DNA of 64,000 bases. Origin: an uncultured Lachnospiraceae bacterium. Its GTDB lineage: Bacteria > Bacillota > Clostridia > Lachnospirales > Lachnospiraceae. This document shows, piece after piece, positions 26,263 through 34,163 of this stretch. The DNA is taken from positions 29,754 to 93,753 of the forward strand of contig CAJURQ010000010.1 in NCBI GenBank assembly GCA_910588955.1, written 5' to 3'. Each line of letters starts with the position of its first letter. Position 1 is the stretch's first letter. The notes under the pieces were generated by a model that was not told the DNA's origin, did no database searches, and worked only from the letters and a program-made list of their open reading frames with translations. Position numbers and translations under genes: made by a program.

Positions 26263-26724
26263 TTATTTTACTTCGATCCGCTTTACTTCCTCCTTTGCAG
26301 CGAGCTCCTTCTTGGGGAATTTTACTTCCAGAATACCGTTGTTGTAGGAGGCGTCAATATCGCCCGGCTCTACATCGTTCACGCGGAAACTTCTTGAGTA
26401 GGAACTGTAATACCGCTCTCTGCGGATGTATTTGTCCTTGCTGTCCTCATTTTTCTCTTCCTTGTGGGACGCGGAGATGGTCAGCAGGTTATCCTTCAAG
26501 TCAATGTTGATATCGGACTTGTCGAAGCCCGGCAGCTCCGCCTGCAGCAGATAGCTGTCTCCCTGATCGATCACGTCGGTCTTAAAGGCATCGAAGGTGG
26601 CAAGCTCGTTGTTTCCCCAGAAATTCTTGAAGGCATCATCGAACATCCTGTCAAAAGGATCGTCGAAGAATGCGGGTTTGTAGGTACGATTGTTCAATAA
26701 TGCAGGTCTTAACATAGAAATCAC
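26263..26724 (-). CDS. Hsp20/alpha-crystallin family small heat-shock protein
   Basis: The 153-residue protein has the alpha-crystallin domain from about residue 45: DVIDQGDSYLLQAELPGFDKSDINIDLKDNLLTISA, then RRERYYSSYSRSFRVNDVEPGDIDASYNNGILEVKFPK and a short tail. It holds unfolding proteins in a refoldable state. AAGGAG precedes the ATG. The upstream gap (26725-26951) has the palindrome CGAATT-AACA-AATTCG at 26756-26771 but no CIRCE element, so HrcA control is not supported. Confidence 0.95.
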   Translation of the reverse strand: MISMLRPALLNNRTYKPAFFDDPFDRMFDDAFKNFWGNNELATFDAFKTDVIDQGDSYLLQAELPGFDKSDINIDLKDNLLTISASHKEEKNEDSKDKYIRRERYYSSYSRSFRVNDVEPGDIDASYNNGILEVKFPKKELAAKEEVKRIEVK

Positions 26725-26951
26725 TCCTTCGTTATGTTATATTACCAGTATGACCGAATTAACAAATTCGATTCATAACCGGTAGTTGTTTATTTGTTTA
26801 TATATGTTATACATCATATATAACAGACAATCAATAATAGAAATATAAAGTGTTTATAAAGAGATTATAAACTGGCGGCGGAAACGACCGGGGTGTATAA
26901 TGGGTATGGAAACGGGGTGTTAGACACTTGAATAGCGGGGGAGGAGATTAT

Positions 26952-27740
26952 ATGGATTTTGGAATGCCGACATTGATCGAAAACAAAGACTTGGAGGAGA
27001 ATATTTCCCTCTGCAAAGAGCTGGATTTGCAGTTTATAGAACTGAATATGAATTTCCCGATGTACCAGATTCCGCAGTTAGAGAGAACAGCGTACTTGAA
27101 AAAGCTGGCGCGGGAAAACGGTATTTATTTTACGATCCATCTGGACGAGAATCTGAATGTCTGCGATTTTAACCCACTTGTGGCGGATGCGTACATGGAG
27201 ACGACAGAGCGGGCGCTCAGGGTCGCTGCAGAGCTTGGCGCGCCGCTGTTAAATATGCATATGAATCACGGTATTTATATCACGCTGCCCGACAGGAAGG
27301 TGAGGCTGTTCGGAGAGTACCGGGAGCCGTATATGACGGCGATACATAAATTTAGGGAAATGTGCGAGAGGACGGCGGGCAGTTCCGGTGTAAAGATATG
27401 TATTGAAAATACGGACGGCTTTCAAGACTTTGAGAAGGAGGCAATTGATTATCTGCTGCAGAGCGAGATGTTTGCGCTGACTTGGGATATCGGGCACTCC
27501 CATGCGTGCGGTGACGCGGATGAGGCTTTCCTGATGGAGCGGAAGGACAGACTGTACCACTTCCATATCCACGATGCCAAGGGAACGGCAAACCATCAGA
27601 AACTTGGTTCGGGGGAAATCGATCTGGCGCAGAGACTCGGTATCGCAAAGAATGGCGGCTGCCGGTGTGTGGTGGAGACAAAAACGATTGATGCGCTGCG
27701 GCAGTCCGTAAAGTGGTTGAATGAGAACGGATATCGATAA
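26952..27740 (+). CDS. TIM-barrel sugar phosphate isomerase/epimerase-like protein
   Basis: The 262-residue protein belongs to the AP-endonuclease-2/xylose-isomerase-like TIM-barrel superfamily. Metal-site contexts are visible: FIELNMNFP, FTIHLDENLNVCDFNP, LNMHMNHG, ICIENTDGFQ, LTWDIGHSHACGD and YHFHIHDAKG, with CVVETKT near the end. These supply the His, Glu and Asp ligands of a divalent metal. Members include epimerases, isomerases and endonuclease IV; the short length and lack of Nfo signatures point to a carbohydrate enzyme. GGGGAGGAG precedes the ATG at 26952. Confidence 0.8.
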   Translation: MDFGMPTLIENKDLEENISLCKELDLQFIELNMNFPMYQIPQLERTAYLKKLARENGIYFTIHLDENLNVCDFNPLVADAYMETTERALRVAAELGAPLLNMHMNHGIYITLPDRKVRLFGEYREPYMTAIHKFREMCERTAGSSGVKICIENTDGFQDFEKEAIDYLLQSEMFALTWDIGHSHACGDADEAFLMERKDRLYHFHIHDAKGTANHQKLGSGEIDLAQRLGIAKNGGCRCVVETKTIDALRQSVKWLNENGYR

Positions 27741-27793
27741 AACGAAGCAGCGGCATGAAAAAGGGGCAGACACAAATAGTCTGCCCTGTATGG

Positions 27794-28021
27794 CTAGCCA
27801 TATATGAAGGGAGTTAATTTCTCCCTGATTCCCTCGTCGTCCGAATCGTAAGTGAGTTGGAGCGGACGGGTCAGATCAAGCGCCATTACGCCGAGTATGG
27901 ATTTAGCGTCTACGACTCTTCGGCCTTCCCCTAAGTTGAAGCACGAATCAATCTTATCAATTACATCCACAAACTTTCTGATCTGATTCACATCATTGAA
28001 TTTGACATTTACCTGCTGCAT
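27794..28021 (-). CDS. HPr-like protein with Ser46 context but no His15 (Crh-like)
   Basis: The 75-residue protein aligns with the PTS phosphocarrier HPr. The regulatory serine motif is clear (VVDAKSILGVMALDL, compare KSIMGVMSL of HPr). The N-terminal catalytic loop GxHARPA is replaced by VNQIRKF, so a Gln falls where His15 should be, as in the Bacillus regulator Crh. It therefore cannot carry phosphate for sugar uptake by the normal route and may act in catabolite regulation with CcpA/HPrK. GGAGGAG precedes the ATG. Upstream, GATGTCAAAAA occurs twice 13 bases apart (28049 and 28062). Confidence 0.8.
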   Translation of the reverse strand: MQQVNVKFNDVNQIRKFVDVIDKIDSCFNLGEGRRVVDAKSILGVMALDLTRPLQLTYDSDDEGIREKLTPFIYG

Positions 28022-28363
28022 AATCTCGTCTCCTCCTTAATCATTATTGATGTCAAAAATCGATGTCAAAAACGGAAAACAATGATTTACAAATCAATTT
28101 GATTAACAGCAATTCCCCTATATGCAGAATTCCTTGACAACACATCTGTTAGTTTGTCGTTTGTTTTTCGTATGAGCCTCCTTTCTCTGCGAAAATATAA
28201 TTGATATTTCGTGAGAATATAATATCTGCCCTTTTCAAAAATGTAAATAGGCAAAATCTATAAATTTTTTAAAACTCTATTATACAGTATGCCCAGAAAA
28301 ATCGGGAACAAAACAGAAGACAAAAAAGGACGTCCACATCGGGACGCCCTTCCTATGTGATAT
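28022..28363. other. AT-rich gene-free stretch between the HPr-like and rubredoxin genes
   Basis: No credible coding frame is seen in these 342 bases. Both flanking genes are on the minus strand. The stretch holds the GATGTCAAAAA direct repeats near 28049-28072, an imperfect inverted repeat TTGACAACACA...TTTGTCG near 28133-28161, and the rubredoxin terminator at 28322-28351. Confidence 0.6.
28322..28351 (-). terminator. Terminator of the rubredoxin gene
   Basis: Read on the minus strand, arms AAGGGCGTCC and GGACGTCCTT (one weak pair) are followed by TTTTTT. Confidence 0.85.
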
Positions 28364-28537
28364 TTAGTTGTAATTTTCAATAACCGGCTGGAACATATCC
28401 TTAGTCACGCCGCAGAGGGGGCAGCACCAGTCTGCCGGAAGATCTTCAAACGCCGTGCCGGGCTTAATGCCGTGTTCCGGATCGCCCTTTTCGGGATCAT
28501 AAGTATAGCCGCAGGGATTGCAAAAATATTTTTTCAT
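28364..28537 (-). CDS. Rubredoxin
   Basis: A short gene encoding 57 residues. The protein starts MKKYFCNPCGYTYDPEKGD and ends with WCCPLCGVTKDMFQPV, giving the two CxxC knuckles (Cys6/Cys9 and a later CPLC) that bind one iron. An additional cysteine precedes the second knuckle (CCPLC). It transfers single electrons, typically to rubrerythrin or superoxide reductase. AAAGGAGGAATG precedes the start. The rubrerythrin gene lies 38 bases upstream on the same strand, so the two very likely form a peroxide-reduction operon. Confidence 0.95.
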   Translation of the reverse strand: MKKYFCNPCGYTYDPEKGDPEHGIKPGTAFEDLPADWCCPLCGVTKDMFQPVIENYN

Positions 28538-28575
28538 ATCACATTCCTCCTTTGTACTTTATAGATATGTGGTGA

Positions 28576-29115
28576 TTAACCGAAATATCTCTTTAACAGA
28601 CCTTCAAATGCCTTGCCGTGTCTTGCCTCGTCGCGCGCCATCTCGTGAACGGTGTCATGGATTGCGTCAAGGTTTGCTGCCTTCGCGCGCTTAGCCAGAT
28701 CGAATTTGCCGGCGGTTGCGCCGTTCTCAGCTTCGACTCTCATCTCCAGATTCTTCTTGGTGGAATCGGTAACTACTTCGCCGAGCAGCTCTGCAAACTT
28801 AGCGGCATGCTCTGCCTCTTCCCATGCAGCCTTTTCCCAGTACAGACCGATCTCGGGATAACCTTCTCTGTGTGCAACTCTTGCCATAGCGAGATACATG
28901 CCAACCTCGGTGCACTCGCCGTTGAAGTTTGCTCTCAGATCAGCCATGATATCCTCGCTGACACCCTTCGCTACGCCTACCACATGCTCTGCAGCCCATT
29001 CCATAGCGCCGCTCTGCGCTGTGAATTTTTCAGCCGGTGCACCGCACTGAGGGCATTTCTCCGGTGCAGAATCTCCTTCGTGAACATAACCACATACCTG
29101 ACATACAAATTTCAT
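28576..29115 (-). CDS. Rubrerythrin with N-terminal rubredoxin domain (reverse rubrerythrin)
   Basis: The 179-residue protein reduces hydrogen peroxide in anaerobes. The rubredoxin-like iron site comes first (FVCQVCGYVHEGD and CPQCGAPAEKF), followed by the ferritin-like four-helix diiron domain (FNGECTEVGMYLAMARVAHREGY, YWEKAAWEEAEHAAKFAELLGE, VHEMARDEARHGKAFEGLL) with the expected Glu and His ligands. Domain order is the reverse of classical rubrerythrin and matches the clostridial reverse rubrerythrins, which take electrons directly from NADH-dependent partners or rubredoxin. GGAGAACAC precedes the ATG. The neighbouring Fur-family gene is a likely regulator. Confidence 0.95.
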   Translation of the reverse strand: MKFVCQVCGYVHEGDSAPEKCPQCGAPAEKFTAQSGAMEWAAEHVVGVAKGVSEDIMADLRANFNGECTEVGMYLAMARVAHREGYPEIGLYWEKAAWEEAEHAAKFAELLGEVVTDSTKKNLEMRVEAENGATAGKFDLAKRAKAANLDAIHDTVHEMARDEARHGKAFEGLLKRYFG

Positions 29116-29189
29116 ACCGTGTTCTCCTTTTCTTTTTGATATTTTAACCCTTAATTCATGGGTTTACCAGCACACTCGTCCAATTAGAT

Positions 29190-29591
29190 TTATTCCCTGT
29201 TTTTGGCATCTTTATCCAGACATTTTCCACAAAGTCCGTAAAAGCAGGTGGTTTGCCGCTCAACTCTGCCGTCAAAGTTTCGTCGGGCGTCTGCCAGCAT
29301 TTCGTTCATACAGTCAAGCTGCATATCTGTCACGCCGCCGCAGTCCGAACAGACAAAGTGACAATGCAGGGAGGTGTCCGCATCAAAGTGATCGACGCCG
29401 TCGCCCACCTGTAACCGCAGGATTTCGCCTCTGTCGGCAAGCAGAGTCAGATTGCGGTAGACGGTTCCCAGACTGATATTCGGATATTCCTGCCTGACGT
29501 TCTGATACACGACGTCGGCGGTGGGATGATCCTTGCGGGTCATCAGAAAGCTGTGGATAAGCTGCCGCTGCCGACTGTATTTCACCGCCAT
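29190..29591 (-). CDS. perR: Fur-family regulator, PerR-like
   Basis: The 133-residue protein has the winged helix (RQLIHSFLMTRKDHPTADVVYQNV, SLGTVYRNLTLLADRGEI) and metal-binding HFDADTSLHCHFVCSDCGGV, with a second CxxC near the end (GLCGKCLD) forming the structural zinc site. Asp in the HFDAD context and the location beside rubrerythrin and rubredoxin favour PerR over Fur or Zur. AGGAGGAATT precedes the ATG. On the minus strand a site with central AATGATT at about 29634-29652 could be a weak PerR box for autoregulation. Confidence 0.85.
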   Translation of the reverse strand: MAVKYSRQRQLIHSFLMTRKDHPTADVVYQNVRQEYPNISLGTVYRNLTLLADRGEILRLQVGDGVDHFDADTSLHCHFVCSDCGGVTDMQLDCMNEMLADARRNFDGRVERQTTCFYGLCGKCLDKDAKNRE

Positions 29592-29768
29592 GGCAATTCC
29601 TCCTGACTCGTCCGATCCTTTGTATTTTTAAAAATAGGAATCATTACTGTTTTATATGTCCATTATAGCAAATCAAGCGGACATGTCAATCCAGAATTTG
29701 GAAATTTATAAATTTTTTATAAGATTATAGGAGATGTTTTATTTTCAACTTTGTAAATTGTGGTATCA

Positions 29769-29835
29769 TAGAGTGAAAAGAAGTTCTAGCCGCTCACAGC
29801 AGAGGCTGTTTCGCGGAGAACTTCTAAGTTTCACT
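29769..29835 (+). repeat. Structured leader element, copy 1 (before the histidine kinase)
   Basis: Starts GAGTGAAAAGAAGTTCT; its right arm AGAACTTCTAAGTTTCACT closes it as a long imperfect hairpin around an inner ACAGC-AGA-GGCTGT stem. The first 50 bases match the sequence at 49621-49670 without gaps (37 of 50 identical). Confidence 0.7.
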
Positions 29836-29837
29836 CA

Positions 29838-29865
29838 GGAGAATGCCCAAAATACGGCATTCTCC
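29838..29865 (+). promoter_or_regulatory. Perfect 10-bp hairpin in the histidine kinase leader
   Basis: Arms GGAGAATGCC and GGCATTCTCC with an 8-base loop; no T-run follows, so it is not a normal terminator. It lies 54 nt before the GTG start. Confidence 0.55.
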
Positions 29866-29919
29866 ACACGAATCATAAACCATGCATGTATGGGCGGAAC
29901 GCAGAAAGAAGGTTTTTAG

Positions 29920-31401
29920 GTGAAATTCAGAACAAGGCTTCTCATCACATCATTGTCAATAGTGCTGCTGCCGCTTTTGCTGACATGCGCCGCGCTTTTG
30001 GTGGTGGGCAGTCATATTGAGGACGTGGAAACGCCGTCGGATTTTTTTGATAGGGACAAAGCTTCTTATATATACACGATAGAAAATTACAGCCGCATTT
30101 CAGAGGAAGTGCTTGAAAAAGTGAGGCAGCAGATCAAGGAGGATCCGTCCCGACTGGAGGATACGGATTATCTGGATGAAATTACGCTTGATCTGAAGGA
30201 TAAGTCCTCCTATATCATAGTCAGAAAGAACAGCGCGCTTTATTATACCGGCAATAATAATGCCGCGAAAAAGATATTTCCCGCGCTGCCGGAGTACGGC
30301 AATGAGATGCCCGGTTCGGAGGCGAGCTATTATTACAGCGACATCAAGAAGTTTGTGAAGGAAGTGGATTTTCGCTTTTCCGACGGCAGCGAGGGCAGTT
30401 TTTTCGTGATCACGAGCGTCAACTCTCTGCTTTCCAGAAAGATGCTTTTGCGGATGATATTGGCGTTTATTCTGGTACTGGTATTTACCAGCCTGCTGCT
30501 GACACAGTGGTTCCGCAAAGGTATTTTTACACCGATTAACCAGTTGAATACGGCGATGCAGAACATTGCCGAAGGCAATCTGGAATACATGCTGACTACG
30601 GAGGAAAAGGGCGAAATCGGTGAACTTTACCGCAATTACGAGGACATGAGGCTGCGGCTGAAAGAGTCGCTGGACGAAAAGTTCGAGCACGAGAAGAAAA
30701 ACCGGGAGCTGATCAGCAATATTTCGCATGACTTGAAAACACCCATTACCGCGGTTAAAGGCTACGTGGAGGGCATTATGGACGGGGTGGCGGACACGCC
30801 GGAGAAGATGGATAAATATATCAAGACCATCTACAATAAGGCGAACGATATGGATCGCCTCATCAACGAGCTGACCACCTATTCTGGCATTGACAATAAC
30901 CGCATTCCCTACAACTTCCACCGCATCAACGTGGCGGAATACTTTGGAGACTGCGTGGAGGAAGTGGGGCTTGATCTGGAGTCAAAGAATATCCAGTTGA
31001 ATTACGAGGATCTGGTGGAGCCGTCCACACAGATCATTGCCGACCCAGAGCAGCTGAAGCGGGTGATCAATAATATTATCGGAAACAGTGTAAAATATCT
31101 GGATAAGGAGAAGGGCGTTATCGATATCCGCATTCTGGATGAAGTTGATTCTATCCGCGTGGAGATCGAGGACAACGGCAAGGGCATCGCGGCAAAGGAT
31201 CTGCCCAACATTTTCGAGCGGTTTTACAGGACGGACGCTTCCCGCAATTCCTCACAGGGAGGCAGTGGAATCGGGCTGTCCATTGTAAAGAAAATTATAG
31301 AGGACCACGGCGGCTACATCTGGGCTACCAGCAAGGAAAATGAAGGAACATGTATGCATTTTGTGATACGGAAGTGGCTCAGTGAACAGGAAAAGAATTG
31401 A
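29920..31401 (+). CDS. Sensor histidine kinase (HAMP-HisKA-HATPase)
   Basis: The 493-residue membrane kinase has transmembrane helices at about 7-29 and 175-195 flanking an extracellular sensor domain of about 145 residues. HAMP follows (FTPINQLNTAMQNIAEGN, to about 250), then the phosphoacceptor His270 in NISHDLKTPITAVKGYVEG, and the ATP-binding N, G1 and G2 boxes (INNIIGNSVKYL, DNGKGI, SSQGGSGIGLSIVKKI). The start is GTG at 29920. The response regulator gene follows with a 17-nt gap, so the pair is one operon. The signal is unknown. Confidence 0.93.
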   Translation: MKFRTRLLITSLSIVLLPLLLTCAALLVVGSHIEDVETPSDFFDRDKASYIYTIENYSRISEEVLEKVRQQIKEDPSRLEDTDYLDEITLDLKDKSSYIIVRKNSALYYTGNNNAAKKIFPALPEYGNEMPGSEASYYYSDIKKFVKEVDFRFSDGSEGSFFVITSVNSLLSRKMLLRMILAFILVLVFTSLLLTQWFRKGIFTPINQLNTAMQNIAEGNLEYMLTTEEKGEIGELYRNYEDMRLRLKESLDEKFEHEKKNRELISNISHDLKTPITAVKGYVEGIMDGVADTPEKMDKYIKTIYNKANDMDRLINELTTYSGIDNNRIPYNFHRINVAEYFGDCVEEVGLDLESKNIQLNYEDLVEPSTQIIADPEQLKRVINNIIGNSVKYLDKEKGVIDIRILDEVDSIRVEIEDNGKGIAAKDLPNIFERFYRTDASRNSSQGGSGIGLSIVKKIIEDHGGYIWATSKENEGTCMHFVIRKWLSEQEKN

Positions 31402-31417
31402 GAGAAAGGACAGGACA

Positions 31418-32107
31418 GTGAGTAAAATTTTAATTGTGGAAGACGAAGAGGCAATCGCGGATCTGGAGAAAGATTATCTGGAATTGAGCGATTTTGAAGT
31501 GACCATTGAAAATACAGGGGACAAGGGGCTGGAAGCGGCGCTTTCGGGGAATTACGATCTTGTGATTCTGGATTTGATGCTGCCGGGAATCGACGGCTTT
31601 GAGGTCTGCAAACAGATTCGGGAAGAGAAAAACATTCCGATCATCATGGTGTCGGCAAAGAAAGACGATATCGACAAGATCAGAGGTCTCGGTCTTGGCG
31701 CGGACGACTATATGACCAAGCCTTTCAGCCCGTCTGAACTTGTGGCGCGGGTAAAGGCGCATATGGCGCGCTATGACAGACTTGTGGGCAGCAACCAGAA
31801 GGCGAACGACATCATAGAGATTCGCGGGCTTAAGATTGATAAGACCGCCAGACGTGTCTACGTGGATGGGGAGGAGAGAATCTTTACCACCAAGGAGTTT
31901 GACTTGCTAACCTTCCTCGCGGAGAATCCGAACCACGTGTATTCCAAGGAAGAACTGTTCCGTGAAATTTGGGATATGGATTCCATCGGTGATATCGCCA
32001 CCGTCACCGTGCACATCAAGAAAATCCGCGAGAAGATAGAGTTCGACACCGCCAAACCCCAGTATATTGAGACTATCTGGGGAATCGGGTATAGGTTTAA
32101 AATATAA
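31418..32107 (+). CDS. OmpR-family response regulator
   Basis: The 229-residue protein has an N-terminal receiver domain with the acidic pair in LIVEDEEAIAD, phosphoacceptor Asp52 in VILDLMLPGIDG and the conserved Lys in DDYMTKPFSPSELVARVKAH. A C-terminal winged-helix DNA-binding domain follows (FTTKEFDLLTFLAENP, VYSKEELFREIW, VTVHIKKIREKIE, ETIWGIGYRFKI). GTG at 31418 is chosen because it opens the receiver domain and AGAAAGGACAGG precedes it, although the frame is open to 31382. It is the partner of the upstream kinase. Confidence 0.94.
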   Translation: MSKILIVEDEEAIADLEKDYLELSDFEVTIENTGDKGLEAALSGNYDLVILDLMLPGIDGFEVCKQIREEKNIPIIMVSAKKDDIDKIRGLGLGADDYMTKPFSPSELVARVKAHMARYDRLVGSNQKANDIIEIRGLKIDKTARRVYVDGEERIFTTKEFDLLTFLAENPNHVYSKEELFREIWDMDSIGDIATVTVHIKKIREKIEFDTAKPQYIETIWGIGYRFKI

Positions 32108-32139
32108 CCAGTGCGAGTCTGATAGAGTAGAGGTACAAA

Positions 32140-32850
32140 ATGAATCATAACAGAATCCTCCACGAAGATAACGACATCATTGTCTGCCATAAGCCCGCCG
32201 GGATTGCCACCCAGACGGCAAGGGTGGGGCAGGCGGATATGGTGAGCGAGATCACGAATTATCTGGCGTCAAAGGAAGGCGCCGCCGGGAAATCCCCCTG
32301 CGTGGGTGTGGTCCACCGATTGGACCAGCCTGTGGAGGGGATTTTGGTTTTTGCAAAGAACAGGCAGGCGGCGGCGAATTTAAGCAGACAGGCGGCGGGG
32401 GAGGAAATGAAGAAAGAATACTTGGCGCTTATCTGCGGAAAGGATATGCCGCGGACGGGAGAACTGACCGATTATCTGCTGAAGGACGGAAAGACGAATG
32501 TTTCCCGCGTCGTGCCGCCGGAAGTGAAGGGGGCAAAGCAGGCACGGCTGTCTTATGAAATGTTGCGGGAGGATAAGGAACGGCAGATTGCGCTTGTAAA
32601 AATCTGTCTCCATACGGGACGCCACCACCAGATTCGGGTGCAGATGGCGAACGCGGGCATGCCTCTTTTGGGGGATCACAAGTATGCCGATGAGACGGCG
32701 CTTGCCCTGTCGGAGAAGCTGGGCGTGCGGGAGACGGCGCTTTGTGCGTACCGTCTGGCGTTTACCCATCCGAAAACGGGGAAACGGATGCAGTTTGAAA
32801 TTAAGCCGGAGGGCGCGGCGTTTCAAAAATTCACGTATAAGATTTCATAA
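32140..32850 (+). CDS. RluA-family pseudouridine synthase
   Basis: The 236-residue protein converts uridine to pseudouridine in rRNA or tRNA. The RluA signature with catalytic Asp is present as VVHRLDQPVEGILVFAKN. Supporting segments are NDIIVCHKPAGI, KKEYLALICGK and KICLHTGRHHQIRVQMA. No N-terminal S4 domain is present, which places it with the shorter RluA or YjbO-like branch rather than RluD; the exact target is unknown. It lies 32 nt after the response regulator and may be in the same transcript. A strong terminator follows. Confidence 0.92.
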   Translation: MNHNRILHEDNDIIVCHKPAGIATQTARVGQADMVSEITNYLASKEGAAGKSPCVGVVHRLDQPVEGILVFAKNRQAAANLSRQAAGEEMKKEYLALICGKDMPRTGELTDYLLKDGKTNVSRVVPPEVKGAKQARLSYEMLREDKERQIALVKICLHTGRHHQIRVQMANAGMPLLGDHKYADETALALSEKLGVRETALCAYRLAFTHPKTGKRMQFEIKPEGAAFQKFTYKIS

Positions 32851-32882
32851 AAGTCACATAATAACAGTACAGCTTCAGTGTA

Positions 32883-32914
32883 AAGAAGCGGGAACCCCCT
32901 CCCGCTTCTTTTTG
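32883..32914 (+). terminator. Terminator after the pseudouridine synthase gene
   Basis: Perfect 11-bp arms AAGAAGCGGGA and TCCCGCTTCTT with a short loop, followed by TTT. Confidence 0.9.
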
Positions 32915-32915
32915 C

Positions 32916-32946
32916 GCGTATAAGCATCTTGAGTCTCTGCTTATAC
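32916..32946. repeat. Short copy of the dispersed inverted repeat
   Basis: GTATAAGCA and TGCTTATAC form a 9-bp perfect inverted repeat. The left arm (GCGTATAAGCA) and right arm (GAGTCTCTGCTTATAC) match the ends of the longer element at 10238-10378, with most of the middle missing. Confidence 0.65.
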
Positions 32947-32980
32947 ATTTAACAAAGGAGTCACAAGGAGGCAGGATTTC

Positions 32981-34063
32981 ATGGTATTCGGAAAAGAAAA
33001 CGACTTGATTGGGCGCCTGTGGAAAAATAAACTGGCAAAGGGATGCCTTGTCTCCGCGCTGGTCTGGTTTTTCTTTCGTTATCTGTTTTCTCTGGCGGCG
33101 CCTTTTTTTCTTGCCTTTGCGCTGATTACCCTCCTGTACCCGCTGTTGGAACGGATACAGAAAAAAATTCCGATTAAGAAAAAGTTTCTCGCGGCTGGCA
33201 TTGTGCTGCCGGTTCTTTTTCTTGTGTGTGCGGCGCTTTGGGCGGTTCTTGCATTTGGTATGGGGCAGCTTCAAGGTTTGCCCGCGTTTTGCGAAAAGGT
33301 GGAGCGTCAGGCGGAACTTTTTTTTCATCAGTGCTGTTGTCAGTTGGACGGTCGGTTCGGCTGGGAGGGGGCGCGGATTGAAAGCTATGTGATTGAGCAG
33401 ATGACAGTCATTATGGAAAATGTGCAGATTCAGGTTGTGCCTCAGCTGCTTTCTTCCTCTTACAGCTGCTTTAAGGGAATTTTGGGCACAGTGGGATTTC
33501 TGGCGATCACCTGTATCGCGGTTTTCCTGTTTGAGAAAGATTACACGAAAATGGTGGACTGGGTGAAAAAGGAGGAGAGTTTCCGGTTCTTGTGGAGGGT
33601 GCTGGAGGGGGTGTTGTCTTATCTGGTTACCTTTTTTAAGGCGCAGGGTGTGATTCTCTTGATTATCGCCGTGCTCTGCAGCGTCACCCTCACTCTTGCC
33701 GGGGTGGAGGGAGGCGTTTTTCTGGGTTTATTGGCGGGATTCCTCGACATGCTGCCCTTTATAGGGACGGGCATTGTGCTTGTGCCGCTGGCGGTCTGGC
33801 AGCTGCTAAACGGCGCGTATGTGCGGATGGCGGTGTGTCTGGCGCTTTACGGCATCTGCGTGCTTACAAGAGAATTTCTGGAGCCAAGGCTGATTGGCAA
33901 TAAAATGGGGCTGTCCCCGGTCTGGATTTTGTTTTCGATTTACGCGGGTATGAAACTTTTCGGCGTGGGCGGCATTGTAAAGGGACCGCTGGCTCTTATT
34001 GTTATCTCCGAGATATTGAAGGAGAGACCACAAGAATTTGACGAACCCAATGATGTGTATTAA
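32981..34063 (+). CDS. ytvI: AI-2E/YtvI-family membrane permease (sporulation type)
   Basis: The 360-residue protein has about seven to eight hydrophobic helices. The N-terminal pair is at 20-50, and the family core lies in the second half (GVILLIIAVLCSVTLTLAGV, GLLAGFLDMLPFIGTGIVLVPLAVWQLL, REFLEPRLIGNKMGLSPVWILFSIYAGMKLFGVGGIVKGPLALIVI). YtvI-type members of the AI-2E (PF01594) family are conserved in spore formers; transported substrate is unknown. AAGGAGGCAGG lies before the ATG. A hairpin region follows the gene. Confidence 0.85.
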   Translation: MVFGKENDLIGRLWKNKLAKGCLVSALVWFFFRYLFSLAAPFFLAFALITLLYPLLERIQKKIPIKKKFLAAGIVLPVLFLVCAALWAVLAFGMGQLQGLPAFCEKVERQAELFFHQCCCQLDGRFGWEGARIESYVIEQMTVIMENVQIQVVPQLLSSSYSCFKGILGTVGFLAITCIAVFLFEKDYTKMVDWVKKEESFRFLWRVLEGVLSYLVTFFKAQGVILLIIAVLCSVTLTLAGVEGGVFLGLLAGFLDMLPFIGTGIVLVPLAVWQLLNGAYVRMAVCLALYGICVLTREFLEPRLIGNKMGLSPVWILFSIYAGMKLFGVGGIVKGPLALIVISEILKERPQEFDEPNDVY

Positions 34064-34070
34064 CATAGAA

Positions 34071-34137
34071 GTCGCGAAGAAAAACAAAGCGCAAAGTGAC
34101 TTCGTCACTTGAAAGCAGACATTTGTTTTTCTGCGAC
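34071..34137. repeat. Nested double hairpin between the YtvI and O-antigen ligase-like genes
   Basis: Outer arms GTCGCGAAGAAAAACAAA and TTTGTTTTTCTGCGAC are complementary apart from a two-base bulge. They enclose a perfect inner hairpin AAGTGAC-TTC-GTCACTT. No T-run follows, so it is more likely an RNA structure or dispersed repeat than a terminator. Confidence 0.65.
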
Positions 34138-34163
34138 GATAACGAGGACAGGAATAACAAATT

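Larger units (their letters stand above)
29592..29919. other. Gene-free stretch between the PerR-like and histidine kinase genes
   Basis: These 328 bases carry a candidate PerR box near 29634-29652, a -10-like TATCAT at 29764-29769, the leader element at 29769-29835 shared with 49619, and a perfect 10-bp hairpin at 29838-29865. A 61-codon frame at 29734-29919 is probably an accident of the structured leader. Confidence 0.65.

Noticed and set aside
26740..26790. CIRCE element before the Hsp20 gene
   Set aside because: The palindrome CGAATT-AACA-AATTCG does not match the TTAGCACTC-N9-GAGTGCTAA consensus.
28550..29190. Plus-strand frame opposite rubrerythrin
   Set aside because: The minus strand encodes unambiguous rubrerythrin metal sites; the opposite frame has no motifs.
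29734..29919. 61-codon frame before the histidine kinase
   Set aside because: It coincides with the repeated leader element and the 10-bp hairpin, and has no ribosome site; structure explains the sequence better than coding.
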